Assembly (NCBI RefSeq): GCF_001649575.2
Contig: NC_051434.1
Span: 5,035,745-5,099,744 of the forward strand
DNA from: Kryptolebias marmoratus
Taxonomy: Eukaryota > Chordata > Actinopteri > Cyprinodontiformes > Rivulidae
Length of the DNA stretch: 64,000 nucleotides
Direction: 5' to 3'
Shown here in pieces: positions 51,005-61,617 of this stretch. Both the position numbers and the translations under genes were made by a program. Numbering within the stretch: the first letter of the stretch is position 1; the number at the start of each line of letters is the position of its first letter. The notes under the pieces were generated by a model. It was not told where the DNA came from and searched no databases. It saw only the letters and a list, made by a program, of their open reading frames with translations.

Positions 51005-51185
51005 TGATAAGCCTGAAAAGAGCAGAAAACTAGCTAAAAGCTAAAAGAAGCAAAATGCTGTCTAAAAATATCAAAACGCTAGCAAGAAATTAAAACCAGT
51101 AAAAGGCTGTCTAACAGCTAAAACTAGACAAAGGCTAGCTAAAAGTATCAAAATACTAGCTAAAAGCTAAAAGGAGCAGAATATT
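51005..51185 (-). repeat. Degenerate AGCTAAAAGCTAAAA minisatellite
   Basis: Repeated GCTAGCTAAAAGCTAAAAG, CTGTCTAAAAATATCAAAA and similar units of about 30-40 bp. It is the reverse complement type of the tract at 52608-52920. Confidence 0.75.
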
Positions 51186-52607
51186 AAATAGCACAAAGTA
51201 TCCAATAGTAGTTAGATTGTTTAAAAAATTAAGGAAAAATAAAATTTAAAAAAACAGGGAAACAATAGTCACATGATAACATTTTTTCATTTTATTGTTT
51301 TTTTGTTCTCGTAATTCTAAAACTTTTGTTGCTTTCAGTGACAAAAGAGACTCAGAAGTTCAAAATTTGACTCTGAATAACCAAAACTTAAGAAAAAAAA
51401 TCATAAAAATGTGTTCCAGTGGAGTTCTATGAGCTGATTTTGTTGTGAAGTTACAAAAAGTTTAACTTTGAATGGATTTTACTGTTATTAGCCAAGAGGT
51501 TTGACTTTCCTTCTCAAAGTTACATTAAATTCAAACAATCTGAGTAAATTTAGATGAGCTAAACAGAATAAATCCACTTTAAGAAGGTTTTCTAATCTAA
51601 CAGAATCCTGCTAATGTGAGAGACAGTTATTCAATCCGGGGGGATTAAATCAGAGTGACGAGGATGCATCGTATGGTAACGAGTTTAGACTTTTTAAACA
51701 CCCAACTATGTTCTCAAGTACAGCGAAGATGATTTGTTGTTGTTGTATCCCTCTTTCTTAGCACAAATAGTTCTCAACTTTAGAACAGGTTCATTAGCAG
51801 AAAATCCTGTCGCAGATTTGTATAAATTTCAAGTTTTATTTCTTTCTTTTAATAACGTTCCTTTAGAACACAATGTATGAGTGATATTAACACACTGATT
51901 ATTAATTTTAAATTGTTTTAAATCTTGCTCTCAATCTGTCCAATGACTAGTTGTTTTTTCTGTTGTGACTTTTCTGGTTTCGTCCAGTTTGTGTTCAAAT
52001 AACAAACAGACGATAAACAAAATGTCTGCGTCCTGCTGGCCACGGCGTCTACGCCTGCAGTCTGATCCGGATCGGACTGATCAGGGCCCAACCTGGTCAA
52101 AAACTCACCTTCCAGGGGATCCTAGGATTTAAATGGATGTGTGGCTCTAAAAGGCAGACGTGTGAATGAGTTATCTGAACTCTATCGCCCTCTGTTGTTC
52201 ATTTACTACGACTGCAAAGGACTCTGAGCTGAAAGTGGAAGCAAAACAAACAGATCTGCTCTCTTTTCACATCGAAATAAGGATCAGCAGTCCCTCAGAT
52301 TGCCTTTAGATTAACGATTTATGATCTACTGTAATCGTCAGCTGAAACAGTTTAAATAATTAAAATGGATGTTTTAGATATTTTATAATGTTAAGTTCTC
52401 TCTTTTTTTGTCTTGTCATTTGAAGACTTAGCATCTGTTTTTGTGTGAACGCTGATTTAATCATAGTTTGTTGTTTGAACACAAACAGTGAGCTGCAACT
52501 GTTTAGACTTTTTTAATTATTTAACTTATTTATAAAAATACGTTAAAATATCTTCAGTTCCTTCAGAAACATTTTCTGAAATCAGGATATTTGCTCTATT
52601 TTAGTCT

Positions 52608-52920
52608 TCCTATGCTCCTTTTAGCTATTGTCTCACTCATTTTAGCTTTTAGCTACTGTCTTGTTAATTTTAGCTACTAACTACGGTTTTGTGAATTTAA
52701 CCTTTAGCTAACATATTGTTATTTCTAGCTTTTAGCTGTGGTTTTGCTGCAGTTAATCTTTAGTCACTGTTTTGCTCCTCGTAGCTTTTAGCTACTGTTT
52801 AGCAAATTTGATCTTTTAGCTACAACTTTGCTCAGGGTTGCTTTAAGCTACAGTTTTGTTCATTTTAGCTGCAGTTTTGCTGATTTGAGCTTTTAGCTTG
52901 TGTTTTGCTGATGTTGGTTT
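52608..52920 (+). repeat. Degenerate TTTTAGCTACTGTTTTGCT minisatellite
   Basis: About nine imperfect units around CTTTTAGCTACTGT and TTTGCTCATTTTAG-like cores, roughly 33-40 bp each. It lies in inverted orientation to the related tract at 51005-51185. Confidence 0.8.
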
Positions 52921-54676
52921 CTGTCCTGCTTCCTTCTTTCAGCACTCAGCGTTCACCCTTCGTTTCTGCAGAAAATACAAATTTTCTTGTTTATATTTTT
53001 GCATTTAGATTCATTTTTCCTTTCTGAAACTTGCTTCATGTCTTTTTAATAATTATTTTGTAATTTTTTAGCTGTTTTAGCCCTTCTTTGTTGTTGTTTA
53101 TTTACCTTTGTGCCTTATAAAATGTGTTTATAGCACCTAAAGCTGTGATTCATCAACAGAAACTCCTCAGCTGCTTCGCCCAGAGGTTTTGGTTCATGAA
53201 GCTAAAGTTCTGACTCCTTTTAAAGATACCAACAAGAAATGGTTGGAATTACCCTTTAAATGAACTCACTAAACCCCTGTTTAATTCCTCATCAGCACAG
53301 CAGCCTGTAGCTTCCAGAATAATAAGAATTATTTCCTTACTGACTCACGCTGTTAATATTTTTATTTATTTATCGCTGGAAGGAGATTACTTAATTTTTC
53401 TCAGCGTGATGCTTTTGTCACATGACTGCTTTAATAATCCACATGGGGATTTAAAGGTTTAATTCTTGTAGATTTGTTTTAATTGAGGCTTAGAATAAGA
53501 AAACTAAATAGAGAGAGTTGGGAAGATGATTTATTTTCCTGTAGGTGCAGCTTTTCTCAAGTCAGCAAACCTGAACACAGATTAAAAGTCAATATTAATG
53601 TTATTATTTGCTAACGTGCTGCAGTTTATCCTGTATTTCAGCCCCCAGGCTGCATTTAAAGTCTTAAAAAAAACAGTTAGAGTTACATGAAGGTGAATGA
53701 ACCAGCTCTCACTCGTTTGGAAAGGTTTGTTCACCTTTTTGCTTCCAACTGGAAGTCAACAACACTCGTGCTTTTGCACCAAGATCCAAACCTCCTAAAA
53801 AACATAAGTGTGGCTTTCTTTGTTTTATTCAGTGGGAGACATCTTTCCAGAATCAATGTTTTCAGCTGAATGCAGAAGAAATCAGGACATTTTTAGCTGC
53901 TTGTCATCAACATGTGTTCTTGACAGCTGCGCAGGAGAAATAAAAATGTCACGAATTGAGAAATTAATAAGAAAACTGAATAAATTGATCTTTACAGGCA
54001 TCATTTTTAAATTAATAAATAGGAAAGTTTGTTTGCTTTCACGCAAAGTCCGTTTCTGACTCAACAGAGTTGAACTTTTTACTCTAAAACCTGAAAAACC
54101 TTGTTTTAGTTGAACTTTGTTCCCATTTTAACAGCTAACACAATCATGACCCCGGTGTTTGAGCGAGTTCTTTGTGGTGTTCATATTTTATCGAGGGTTT
54201 AAGCAGCACTTTAGGGCCTGATTTGTCACAGCTGATGGATCTTTGATAGACTGAAGATACTCTTTTCAGCAGTTTCAGTTTCAACGATCCCAAAACTGTT
54301 TAAACCCCAGAAACTGCCCAATCATCTGATTTATCTCAGTGGTTGTGGAACTTAACCTTTAATGTGTGGTTAGGTACAACCACATGTTATTTGGACCAAA
54401 AGGCTCAGAAACTTTACTCCAACTTTGACTCATTGATTGAATAAACAAATGAGTGAATGATTAACACACAAATTACAACATGGACGAAAACCCAAAGAGA
54501 ACCTTGGATGTGAAGCGTTTATTTGTTTTCCTTTTACATAACTGTCACTAAAATCCCATCTTGTGCAACAAGTGGAAAACCCAAGGGTTTTAACTCTGTC
54601 CGATTGTTTAAAATCCATTCAGCTCGTCGGATCAGTCAGTGTTTCTTTGGTTTTTTAAGCTAATTCCCTCGGAAGC

Positions 54677-56284
54677 ATGATGAATCTGTGGCTGAGCTGC
54701 CTCCTCCTGTTTGCCTCGTTGTTTCTGAGCAGCTCTGCTCCGACACCTGAAGAATGCCAGAATCTGGTCAAACCTTTGTCTCTGGCCGACCCATCTGTGG
54801 TAAACCTCCTATTTCTTCCTGGTTTTTGAACGCTGGCACTGTTCTTGAATTTTGCACTTGTTAGCTGTAACCTTTCTTTTTGTTTTGAGTTGAAGTGCAG
54901 CTTCTAACATCTGGTTTGTCACTGTTTCTACAGCTTTGCAGCAAAGCTCATTTTAGGCTTCAGCTGCAAAGCCCAGTTTGTCACATGTTTACCTTGAAAG
55001 AAAATCAAATAAGCAGACATTGTTCGGATGGGAAAACAGCAACAAAACTAAACAAATGCAAAAGTGTAGTGGCTTAATGTAACTTTCTTTCACATCGGTG
55101 TGTCGTTTATGAGAAAGAGCTTGGATGAAGACTTCTGCACTCTCTGACCGATACAAAACATCGCTTCAAATATGACCAGACTATCCCTTTAGGAGCTATA
55201 ATTTCCAGCCTGCTTGTTTGTGTGCAGATGTACGGCAGAATGAACTTCCTGGTGGGATACGCAGATCACGAAGTTTATAAAGCCATCCTGAAGGTAACCG
55301 ACAGCTCCTGGGTGAAAGTGTCAGCATCACCAACAAGCGCCACGGAGATTGTCGTGTCACAGGAGAATAAAATGTAAGCCCACAACATAATATTTGTGAA
55401 ACTCTGGAAACTCTCGTATCAGTGTTATTAACATGCACCCTGACAGCTCCCAGGCATTCGTTGTCAGCTGAAGTCTGAACGGGTTACGGGAAGATGGACT
55501 TTACTCGTCTGAACTGACATCTTGATGTCTTTTACACTTTTTTGCTGTTTGTCTCAGAAATGGAACCTGCTTCAGTTCAACAGTGAAGGGGACAGTGGAG
55601 GGTGACACAGTGAACTCATCAAGTAGGTTTACTGAGCTATGCTTTTATTTATTTAGACTTTTTAATACTAATTTTATCCGTTGCTTCTCACCCTTTTATA
55701 ATTGAACACTTGGGTTTCTGTAATTCAGGATTTTATTTTAAAATGACTTCAGTTTCATGGGGCTAATGTTGTTTTTTATTTTTTCCGTCTGTCCTCAGTT
55801 GCCAATACAACCTCGGTGTTTCACGTGCTGCCGAGCTGTGAGGGCTGTCTGGCCTTAAGCATAAACAGCACCGCCAAAAACATCCAAAATCTCCTCAAAG
55901 CCATGAAATTCAGCGACATTTCAATGGCTGACGAGTTCCACATTCGCGCCCTTTATCTTTTAGGTAAGAAGGAACCTGTCAGATGGAGAAAATGTTTCAT
56001 CAGACACAAAACTCATCAAGATTATTTTTGTTGTTTTGTTTCCAGGCCCGGAGACGACCCTGAAGGACTCTGATCTGGAGCATTTCAAGAAGCAGGCGAG
56101 CTGCCTCGGCTTCTCCGCAGAGCTGGACTTCCACTATAATCCTGAAAAAAGTGAATCAGCAGCGAAATCAAGATAAACTGCTCAGCTTGGATTTTCAACA
56201 AAACTGATGGGTTTTGTTTTTTTCTTTGTCTCTGCAGGTTTCTGTCAAGAAGGTGAAGGCATCAGGATGCCATACTCCCAATAA
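54677..56284 (+). CDS. Secreted lipocalin 1, TBT-binding / saxitoxin-tetrodotoxin-binding protein family
   Basis: Plasma-type carrier protein; relatives in flounder bind tributyltin and in puffers bind saxitoxin and tetrodotoxin. The ligand here is unknown. Six exons: 54677-54799, 55228-55373, 55558-55622, 55799-55963, 56046-56150, 56238-56284; 651 nt, 216 aa, all GT-AG, frame kept throughout. A signal peptide (about residues 1-20) is followed by APTPEECQNLV. Cysteines lie in EEC, NGTC, CEGC, ASC and FC. Several N-glycosylation sequons are seen (NGT, NSS, NTT, NST). The usual lipocalin G-x-W at the start of exon 2 is altered: YGRMNF has the glycine but no tryptophan. Exon 3 is short (65 nt against 97-98 in the neighbours). 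ATG-ATG start; the first is chosen. AATAAA follows soon after the stop. Confidence 0.88.
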
Positions 56285-56332
56285 ACCTCTAAATAGCCAA
56301 CCAGGAACAAATAACTTCAGCTGAATCTCCTA

Positions 56333-56351
56333 AATAAAAGAATTAAATAAA
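56333..56351 (+). promoter_or_regulatory. Polyadenylation signals of lipocalin gene 1
   Basis: Two AATAAA motifs (56333-56338 and 56346-56351) about 50-65 bases past the stop codon. Another overlaps the stop itself at 56280. Confidence 0.7.
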
Positions 56352-57673
56352 CTTGTCTGTGTGTTTCAATTTGAACACTGTAGTGAATTTCAAGGTCATT
56401 TCAGTTTAATGTCATCAAAGGGGCACCAGTCTCAACATTAATCAGAAGAAAAGTGACAACAGATTCCACATTTTGTAAATTTATCACCACGTTCTGAAAC
56501 TGATGGTGTATTGGCTTCTTTAACCACATTCATGAGGCAAACCAATGAACACGACCCTCGCTGAGCTGCTGCTTGGTCTAAAGGAGAGTATGGATGTCTG
56601 AGGCGAATTATGGACTTCTACTGCAGAACTAAAAGAAAACAGAATCGGGTCCTGACAGATCAAAAGCACTCACTCGTTTGGGCCAGATATGGTTTCTTTA
56701 GGGTTTTCAAGCTGCAGTAACAGGCGTGTAGTTGTTGAAAAAAGATGGTGGATTTTTTTTTTTTTTAGGTAAAACCTGACTCGACAAAAGGTTAAAAAAG
56801 TGCTTTAGACTTTGGTATAGTCAGCCTTTGTGGGGTGAAAACATCGTTCATTTTGAGTCCGTCCGGCCTCTTCACTTGATTCTTAGAAAAAGGGACAGAC
56901 ACTTGATCCATGGAGGGCATGAGTCTGTGGATGAAGGAGAGGAAAATACTGAGCATCTTCTCGAACAGAACCTGTGAAAAACAGGTATGTAGAGTTATCT
57001 GACCCTTAGGGGCACTTTCAAACAAAGGGGTAGAAGCTGACATAATATTCTGATTTATCCTCCTCACCACCATGTAAAATTCCACCCACCCCTTCACATT
57101 TGTTATCAGTGAAAAGCCCTAAATGTCCAGGTTGCAAAAGGAGTTCATTCAGTATTATGCAGTGGGTGGGAGATATTCAAGGTTTACAAATGTCCCCCAC
57201 AGAGAACAGGTTTTAGCTACTGGCAGTCAGGATGATATTAAGTTTGGTATTATTGTTAAAGTCCCTTAAAAAGCAAGAAAACAGCAACCTGTGTGTTCTG
57301 CTGTGTTACATTTAGGATCATTGTTGCTAATGTCTGCGACAGGTTACACAACATGTTTACACTCCAGCAAAAACACTTTGCATCTGTTTACTTAAAAGGA
57401 AATAACATCAACTGGTGGTATTTTGTCTTCTTATTCCATTTTATAGTAAAATATTTGAACCAGTACCCCTTATGGCTCAAACCAAGGCTCAAAAGAAATA
57501 TGGACATCCTGGGTAAGAGTCATGACTTTCAGCCTTTTAGATTTCAATAACATTTTCCATAATAATCTGGAGTCACTAAATGTTCCATGACCAAGACATG
57601 GATAAACATCAGCAAAGTCAAAGAAAGATTGTGTTAACTCACTAAGCACACATTATCTTTGACCCCTGAGGCC
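56352..57673. other. Intergenic DNA between lipocalin genes 1 and 2
   Basis: No supported gene. A minus-strand open frame (56792-57097) with SVPFSKNQVKRPDGLK has no recognised family and is probably chance or a dead element. A T-rich run lies near 56753-56767. Nothing else is recognised. Confidence 0.45.
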
Positions 57674-57682
57674 TTATATACC
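57674..57682 (+). promoter_or_regulatory. TATA box of lipocalin gene 2
   Basis: TTATATACC about 75 bases before the start codon. This leaves room for transcription start near 57705 and a 5' leader of about 50 bases. A TATA promoter is usual for highly expressed plasma protein genes. Confidence 0.55.
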
Positions 57683-57752
57683 AAACAGTTGTCCTCCTGT
57701 TTGCACCTGTCCCGTTGAAGCGCAGAGTGTTTGATTTTCATCTCTGAGAACC

Positions 57753-59754
57753 ATGAGTTTTCTGAAGGGAACGATTCTTCTGCTGCTGCTGGTGGTGATC
57801 GGCACCAACGCAGCACCGGGCCCAGCTGCTGAAGAATGCGCTAATGTGACCAAAAGGCTGCCAACAAAAGATCTGCATGAGGTCAGATTTATTTTTCTGC
57901 ATGTCACTTATTTTTGGTATCTGTTACTTTCAGGTGTTAAAGATTAATTTTGCTTATTTTCACAAGCATTTTTTGTAATTATCCCACATTCCCAGAGAAA
58001 CACAGAACATGTTCCAGGTTGGCTCAGATGCTGACTTGTCGTCTTCCCCCCCTCCTGCAGATTTTCGGCGACTGGGTTCTGGTCTGGTCCGTTTCTAACC
58101 ATGACTTGGGCCATGGCTTACTGGAAAACCTTCTTAGCTCCCATGTAGAGTTCAAACTCGACAACGACAACAAAACTATTGACTACATTGAGAGAAACCA
58201 ATTTGTGTGAGTTTTCACATTGAAACAATGCCTCTGACAGAAGTATGGCTGCGGTATCTGAGGTTAAAGGCAGAAAGGAATCAAAATGAGCAGACAGCAA
58301 ATGTATTTGTTTGGAAGTCTGAAGTTAAACAGACTGTTGTTGTTTTCTGACTGAATGTTGTTGTTTTTAGTGACAATGGAAACCTTGCCCATTGTACCAC
58401 CTACTATACCAAGATGACGATGCCCTCGGATGATGCTGAACACCACACAATAAATCTGATTCCATCAGTAAGTCAGATCATCAAGACTGTTGTAATAAAC
58501 CAAATAATCAATGGTTCAGTGTGATCTGTAGTAGTAGTCACCAGAATAAAGATATGTTCATGTTGTGATAATAGATCCACAAGAATTAAAAAGCAACAGA
58601 AATAAAGTATCAAACCTCCAAAAAACAAAAAATATCTTTATATACAAGACATTGACCGTAATAAGTTTAGAAACATTATTAATCGACTTCTTTCCTGCTC
58701 AGCACAAACATCAGCTATACTTGGTTCACATTTTGTAGATAAAACTTTGGGTTAGTATTTGACATATAGAGGCTGCTAAGACAAGTGGCAACTATAATTG
58801 GTAGACATGTATCTTACAGCCCAATCTGTATTTGGTATGTACTTACCTGGTATTAATCTGATACTGGGTATTATCCTGATACAGACCAGGTACACTGCGT
58901 ATTTATCTGGTACTTATTGGGTACAGAAAAGCTACCTACTTACCTATTATGTAACTGTGCCTACAGGGACCAGGCTGTATTATAAAGTGACTTGTTACCT
59001 TGTATTTATAGAGTACATACCAGGTACTTACTGCTTAGTTTTACTGTATTTGTCATGTCTTGAAGAGGCGACCTGCCTCTGGTTGCTTTAAGATTCAATC
59101 ACAACATCAGCCTCCTCTACAAAATATTTATTTATCTATTTATTTTTAAATATTGTCGGCCTGGCAACACAATCTAAAGCAGGATTGTTACTGTTATTGT
59201 GTATGAAGGTGTGTTTCTTTTGTCATTTCTTATTTTCAAGTTTGTTCTGTGTGTTTTTGTGCATCAGGACTAGAAAAGGACGGAGAGGCTCAGGAGTACA
59301 CCGAAATCGGAGACGTGGACTTCTATCAGACCTGCGACGACTGTCTGCTGATGGACTACAAAACCTCAACGCATCAATTCCTGCTGTTCTACAGTAAAAC
59401 GCTCGCACACAACTTAACAATAAAAACCGAGTCAGCATTTCCCCTGCTGTGACCGTCCCGCCCGCTGAACTCAGTTTTGTTAACGTGAACGGTCTCGTTT
59501 TGTCCCTCAGGGAGAGAGGGGTCCCATCAGGATGTCGAGCAGCATAAAACCCACCATGCTGATCATTTGAAAGTGGCTGAGTGTTTGGGATTCCCCCAAA
59601 GCCAACCATTTATCTACAACGGAAAAGCAGGTCAGTCACTTCAAACCACAATACTGCCAAAATCAGCACGTTTACCTCATCTGACTTTCTCTTTTTATCT
59701 TTTTTTACAGATTTCTGTCACAAGAAATCAGCTCCAGAGCCGAGCGCTGAGTAG
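57753..59754 (+). CDS. Secreted lipocalin 2, TBT-bp/PSTBP family, with a reading-frame fault
   Basis: Same family and exon plan as gene 1: 57753-57881, 58061-58206, 58371-58467, 59268-59393, 59511-59630, 59711-59754. Signal peptide (LLLLLVVIGTNA) then EEC; intact lipocalin motif FGDW at the start of exon 2; cysteines in AHC, QTCDDC, AEC and FC; sequons NVT and NKT. Exon lengths 146, 126, 120 and 44 equal those of the minus-strand paralogue, but exon 3 is 97 nt where 98 is expected. It therefore ends in phase 0 although exon 4 needs phase 1, and joined as seen it stops two codons into exon 4 (about 125 aa). Either a one-base loss inactivated it, the donor differs, or the assembly has an error. 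Exons 4 and 5-6 are near-identical to two different parts of the minus-strand gene. Confidence 0.75.
58820..59045. repeat. ACCTGGTACTTACC-type repeat in intron 3 of lipocalin gene 2
   Basis: Imperfect GGTAC/TACCT units, with GTACTTACCTGGTATTAA and CCTACAGGGACCAGGCTG, continuing to TACATACCAGGTACTTAC. It matches the repeat at 38360-38560, including the block after CCTACAGG. Its right half lies in the outer inverted arm and is repeated at 63896-64000. Confidence 0.75.
58941..59489 (+). repeat. Outer inverted repeat, left arm
   Basis: Matches 64000 down to 63452 in reverse complement without gaps. I found only three mismatches, clustered just after exon 4 (about 59404-59431). It covers part of intron 3, all of exon 4 and much of intron 4 of gene 2. 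The partner runs off the window edge, so the true arm is longer. Confidence 0.92.
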
Positions 59755-60066
59755 CCCTGAGTGGAGCAGGAAGGGAAGAGAAATAAACGCAAAAGCCTTC
59801 ACAAATGTGTCTGTCTTGTTTTATTCACAATAAAACTACTTTTATCGGACAAACTTCAACATGAATAAAACATCTGAGTGTGTGTGTGGATCTGTTCAGA
59901 TTGACAAACAGTGACTTAAAACAAAATGAGTTCACGAAGGCAGACAGAAACAAACACAGAGCGTTTGGTTAAGATCAGAAAAGGTCAAGTCTGGATTAAA
60001 AATAAAAGATTTAAAACAAAAGTATTTCAGCTGTTTGATAAATTTTAATCTAAACATTTTAATAAC
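59490..60066 (+). repeat. Inner inverted repeat, left arm
   Basis: Matches 61617 down to about 61155 in reverse complement. It covers the end of intron 4, exons 5-6, the 3' UTR and flanking DNA of gene 2. A segment of about 118 bases (near 59871-59988) is absent from the partner arm. The intron between exons 5 and 6 is almost identical in both arms. Confidence 0.88.
59782..59834 (+). promoter_or_regulatory. Polyadenylation signals of lipocalin gene 2
   Basis: AATAAA at 59782-59787 and 59829-59834, 28 and 75 bases past the stop. Both have counterparts in the inverted arm. Confidence 0.65.
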
Positions 60067-61154
60067 ATTTTTTTATTTCAGCCAACGGCTGAAATATTTG
60101 GTTCTCCTTTGGTTCCTCTCATTGCCACTAGATGTCCTCAGTTACTCTTATCATCTTTGTGTTTCCACTTTTATCCTGTTCTTTTGGAGTAATTTCTGTC
60201 CCAGAGCATGGATATTTTGTTTGGATTTTGGGTTCTCCGCTTGTTCAGTTTTTTTTTTTTCTCGGTGCTGAGTTAAAGTTGGGTTTGCTTTTCGTCTGCT
60301 GCTTTTTGCTTCTTTATTCTGCAGTTAAGTCTTCCTATTTTACTTGTCTCTGTAATAAACAAGAAAACAAAACTTTCTCAAATTGCAACAAAAGAGAACA
60401 GAAAATCTATTTTTACAAAGCTAAACAAATGTATTTATTACCTTGGAGAAAAGCTGCAGAGAGTTAATGAATCTGGCTAAATTTAACATATAAATTAGGA
60501 TTTATTGATTAAAAATGAAACGTATAATGTTATCATCACATGTTTTAATTTGTTTATGATTAAGAACAAAGCAGACTGAAATAGTTCTATTAACAGTTTT
60601 ATTAAAGTATTTATCTTTTCACAAAAATCTGTCTGTTTTGCAATTAAGTATCTGTTTATATTTGCATTAGCTTTCAGTTTGGTTATTAAAATATCTTTCT
60701 ATATATTATTATATATACCCATATTGTGTAAAACTATTTAAGTGATTTGGTTTCAATTCAGGTATTTTTAAACACTTTGTCTATTTCTCAGAGCAGAAAT
60801 AAATAAGGTTCTGATAAATTAAGCTGAGCTTTTAGGATCTGAAAAAAAAGTTTTTTTTAGTTTGATTAATTGAAACAGTAACATTTTCTTCGAGAACAAA
60901 TGAACAGATTTAGAGATTTAAACGACTTAAATTAAAACGTTTTGTGCTGAACTTGGCAGTGATCTGTGTTTCTGACGATGGTTGGATGAAGGCTGATGGT
61001 TGGATGTTTGGATGGTTGGATGGAGGCCAGTGGTTGGATGTTTGGATGGTTGGCAAATATCAAATTGGTTTGAAGCCAGATTTTTTTCCCACTTCTGCAT
61101 TTAAAACTTAAACACAATCTGTAATATGATTATTAATAATAAAAAACAAATAAT
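60067..61154. other. AT-rich spacer at the centre of the inverted lipocalin repeats
   Basis: About 1.1 kb between the tail-to-tail lipocalin genes. No gene is recognised. Includes repeated GGTTGGATGTTTGGATGG units at about 60980-61052 and long AT-rich tracts. It forms the loop of the nested inverted repeat. Confidence 0.6.
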
Positions 61155-61617
61155 AATATTAAAATGTTCAGATTAAACTTGATCAAACAGCTGAAATACT
61201 TTTGTTTTAAATCTTTTATTTTTAATCCAGACTTTTATTCATGTTGAAGTTTGTCCAATAAAAGCAGTTTTATTAGAAATAAAACAAGACAAAGACACAT
61301 TTGTGAAGGCTTTTGCGTTTATTTCTCTTCCCTTCCTGCTCCACTCAGGGCTACTCAGCGCTCGGCTCTGGAGCTGATTTCTTGTGACAGAAATCTGTAA
61401 AAAAAAGATAAAAAGAGAAAGTCAGATGAGGTAAACGTGCTGATTTTGGCAGTATTGTGGTTTGAAGTGACTGACCTGCTTTTCCGTTGTAGATATATGG
61501 TGGTCTGTCGGGGAATCCCAAACATTCAGACACTTTTTTTATATTCAGCATGGTGGGTTTTATGCTGCTTGACATCCTGATGTGACCCCTCTCTCCCTGA
61601 GGGACAAAACAAGACCG
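61155..61617 (-). repeat. Inner inverted repeat, right arm
   Basis: Reverse complement partner of 59490-60066, holding exons 5'-6' and the 3' end of the two-domain gene. One extra base lies within exon 5' relative to the left arm, in an A7 run. Confidence 0.88.
61269..61323 (-). promoter_or_regulatory. Polyadenylation signals of the two-domain lipocalin gene
   Basis: On the minus strand AATAAA occurs at 61323-61318 and 61274-61269, at the same spacing from the stop as in gene 2. Confidence 0.65.

Larger units (their letters stand above)
39055..54600. other. Gene-poor interval between the small tentative gene and the lipocalin cluster
   Basis: No convincing protein-coding exon in about 15.5 kb. 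It holds microsatellites, family A copies, a hAT-type MITE, two inverted minisatellites and the weak minus-strand candidate at 40718-41040, each listed separately. C/T-rich dispersed blocks near 45755-45880 and 46680-46930 (with CACACCTG and GTATTTATACTCCTGG-type strings) resemble the element at 34.7 kb. Stretches 41.4-43.5, 44.0-45.7, 49.6-51.0 and 52.9-54.6 kb show nothing recognisable. Confidence 0.55.

Noticed and set aside
56792..57097. 101-aa minus-strand frame between lipocalin genes
   Set aside because: No recognised domain and no splice or promoter support; could be a decayed element, not called a gene.
59185..59397. A 70-aa arginine-rich frame, present identically at 63544-63756 on the other strand
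   Set aside because: Out-of-frame shadow of lipocalin exon 4; it is duplicated only because the whole arm is duplicated.
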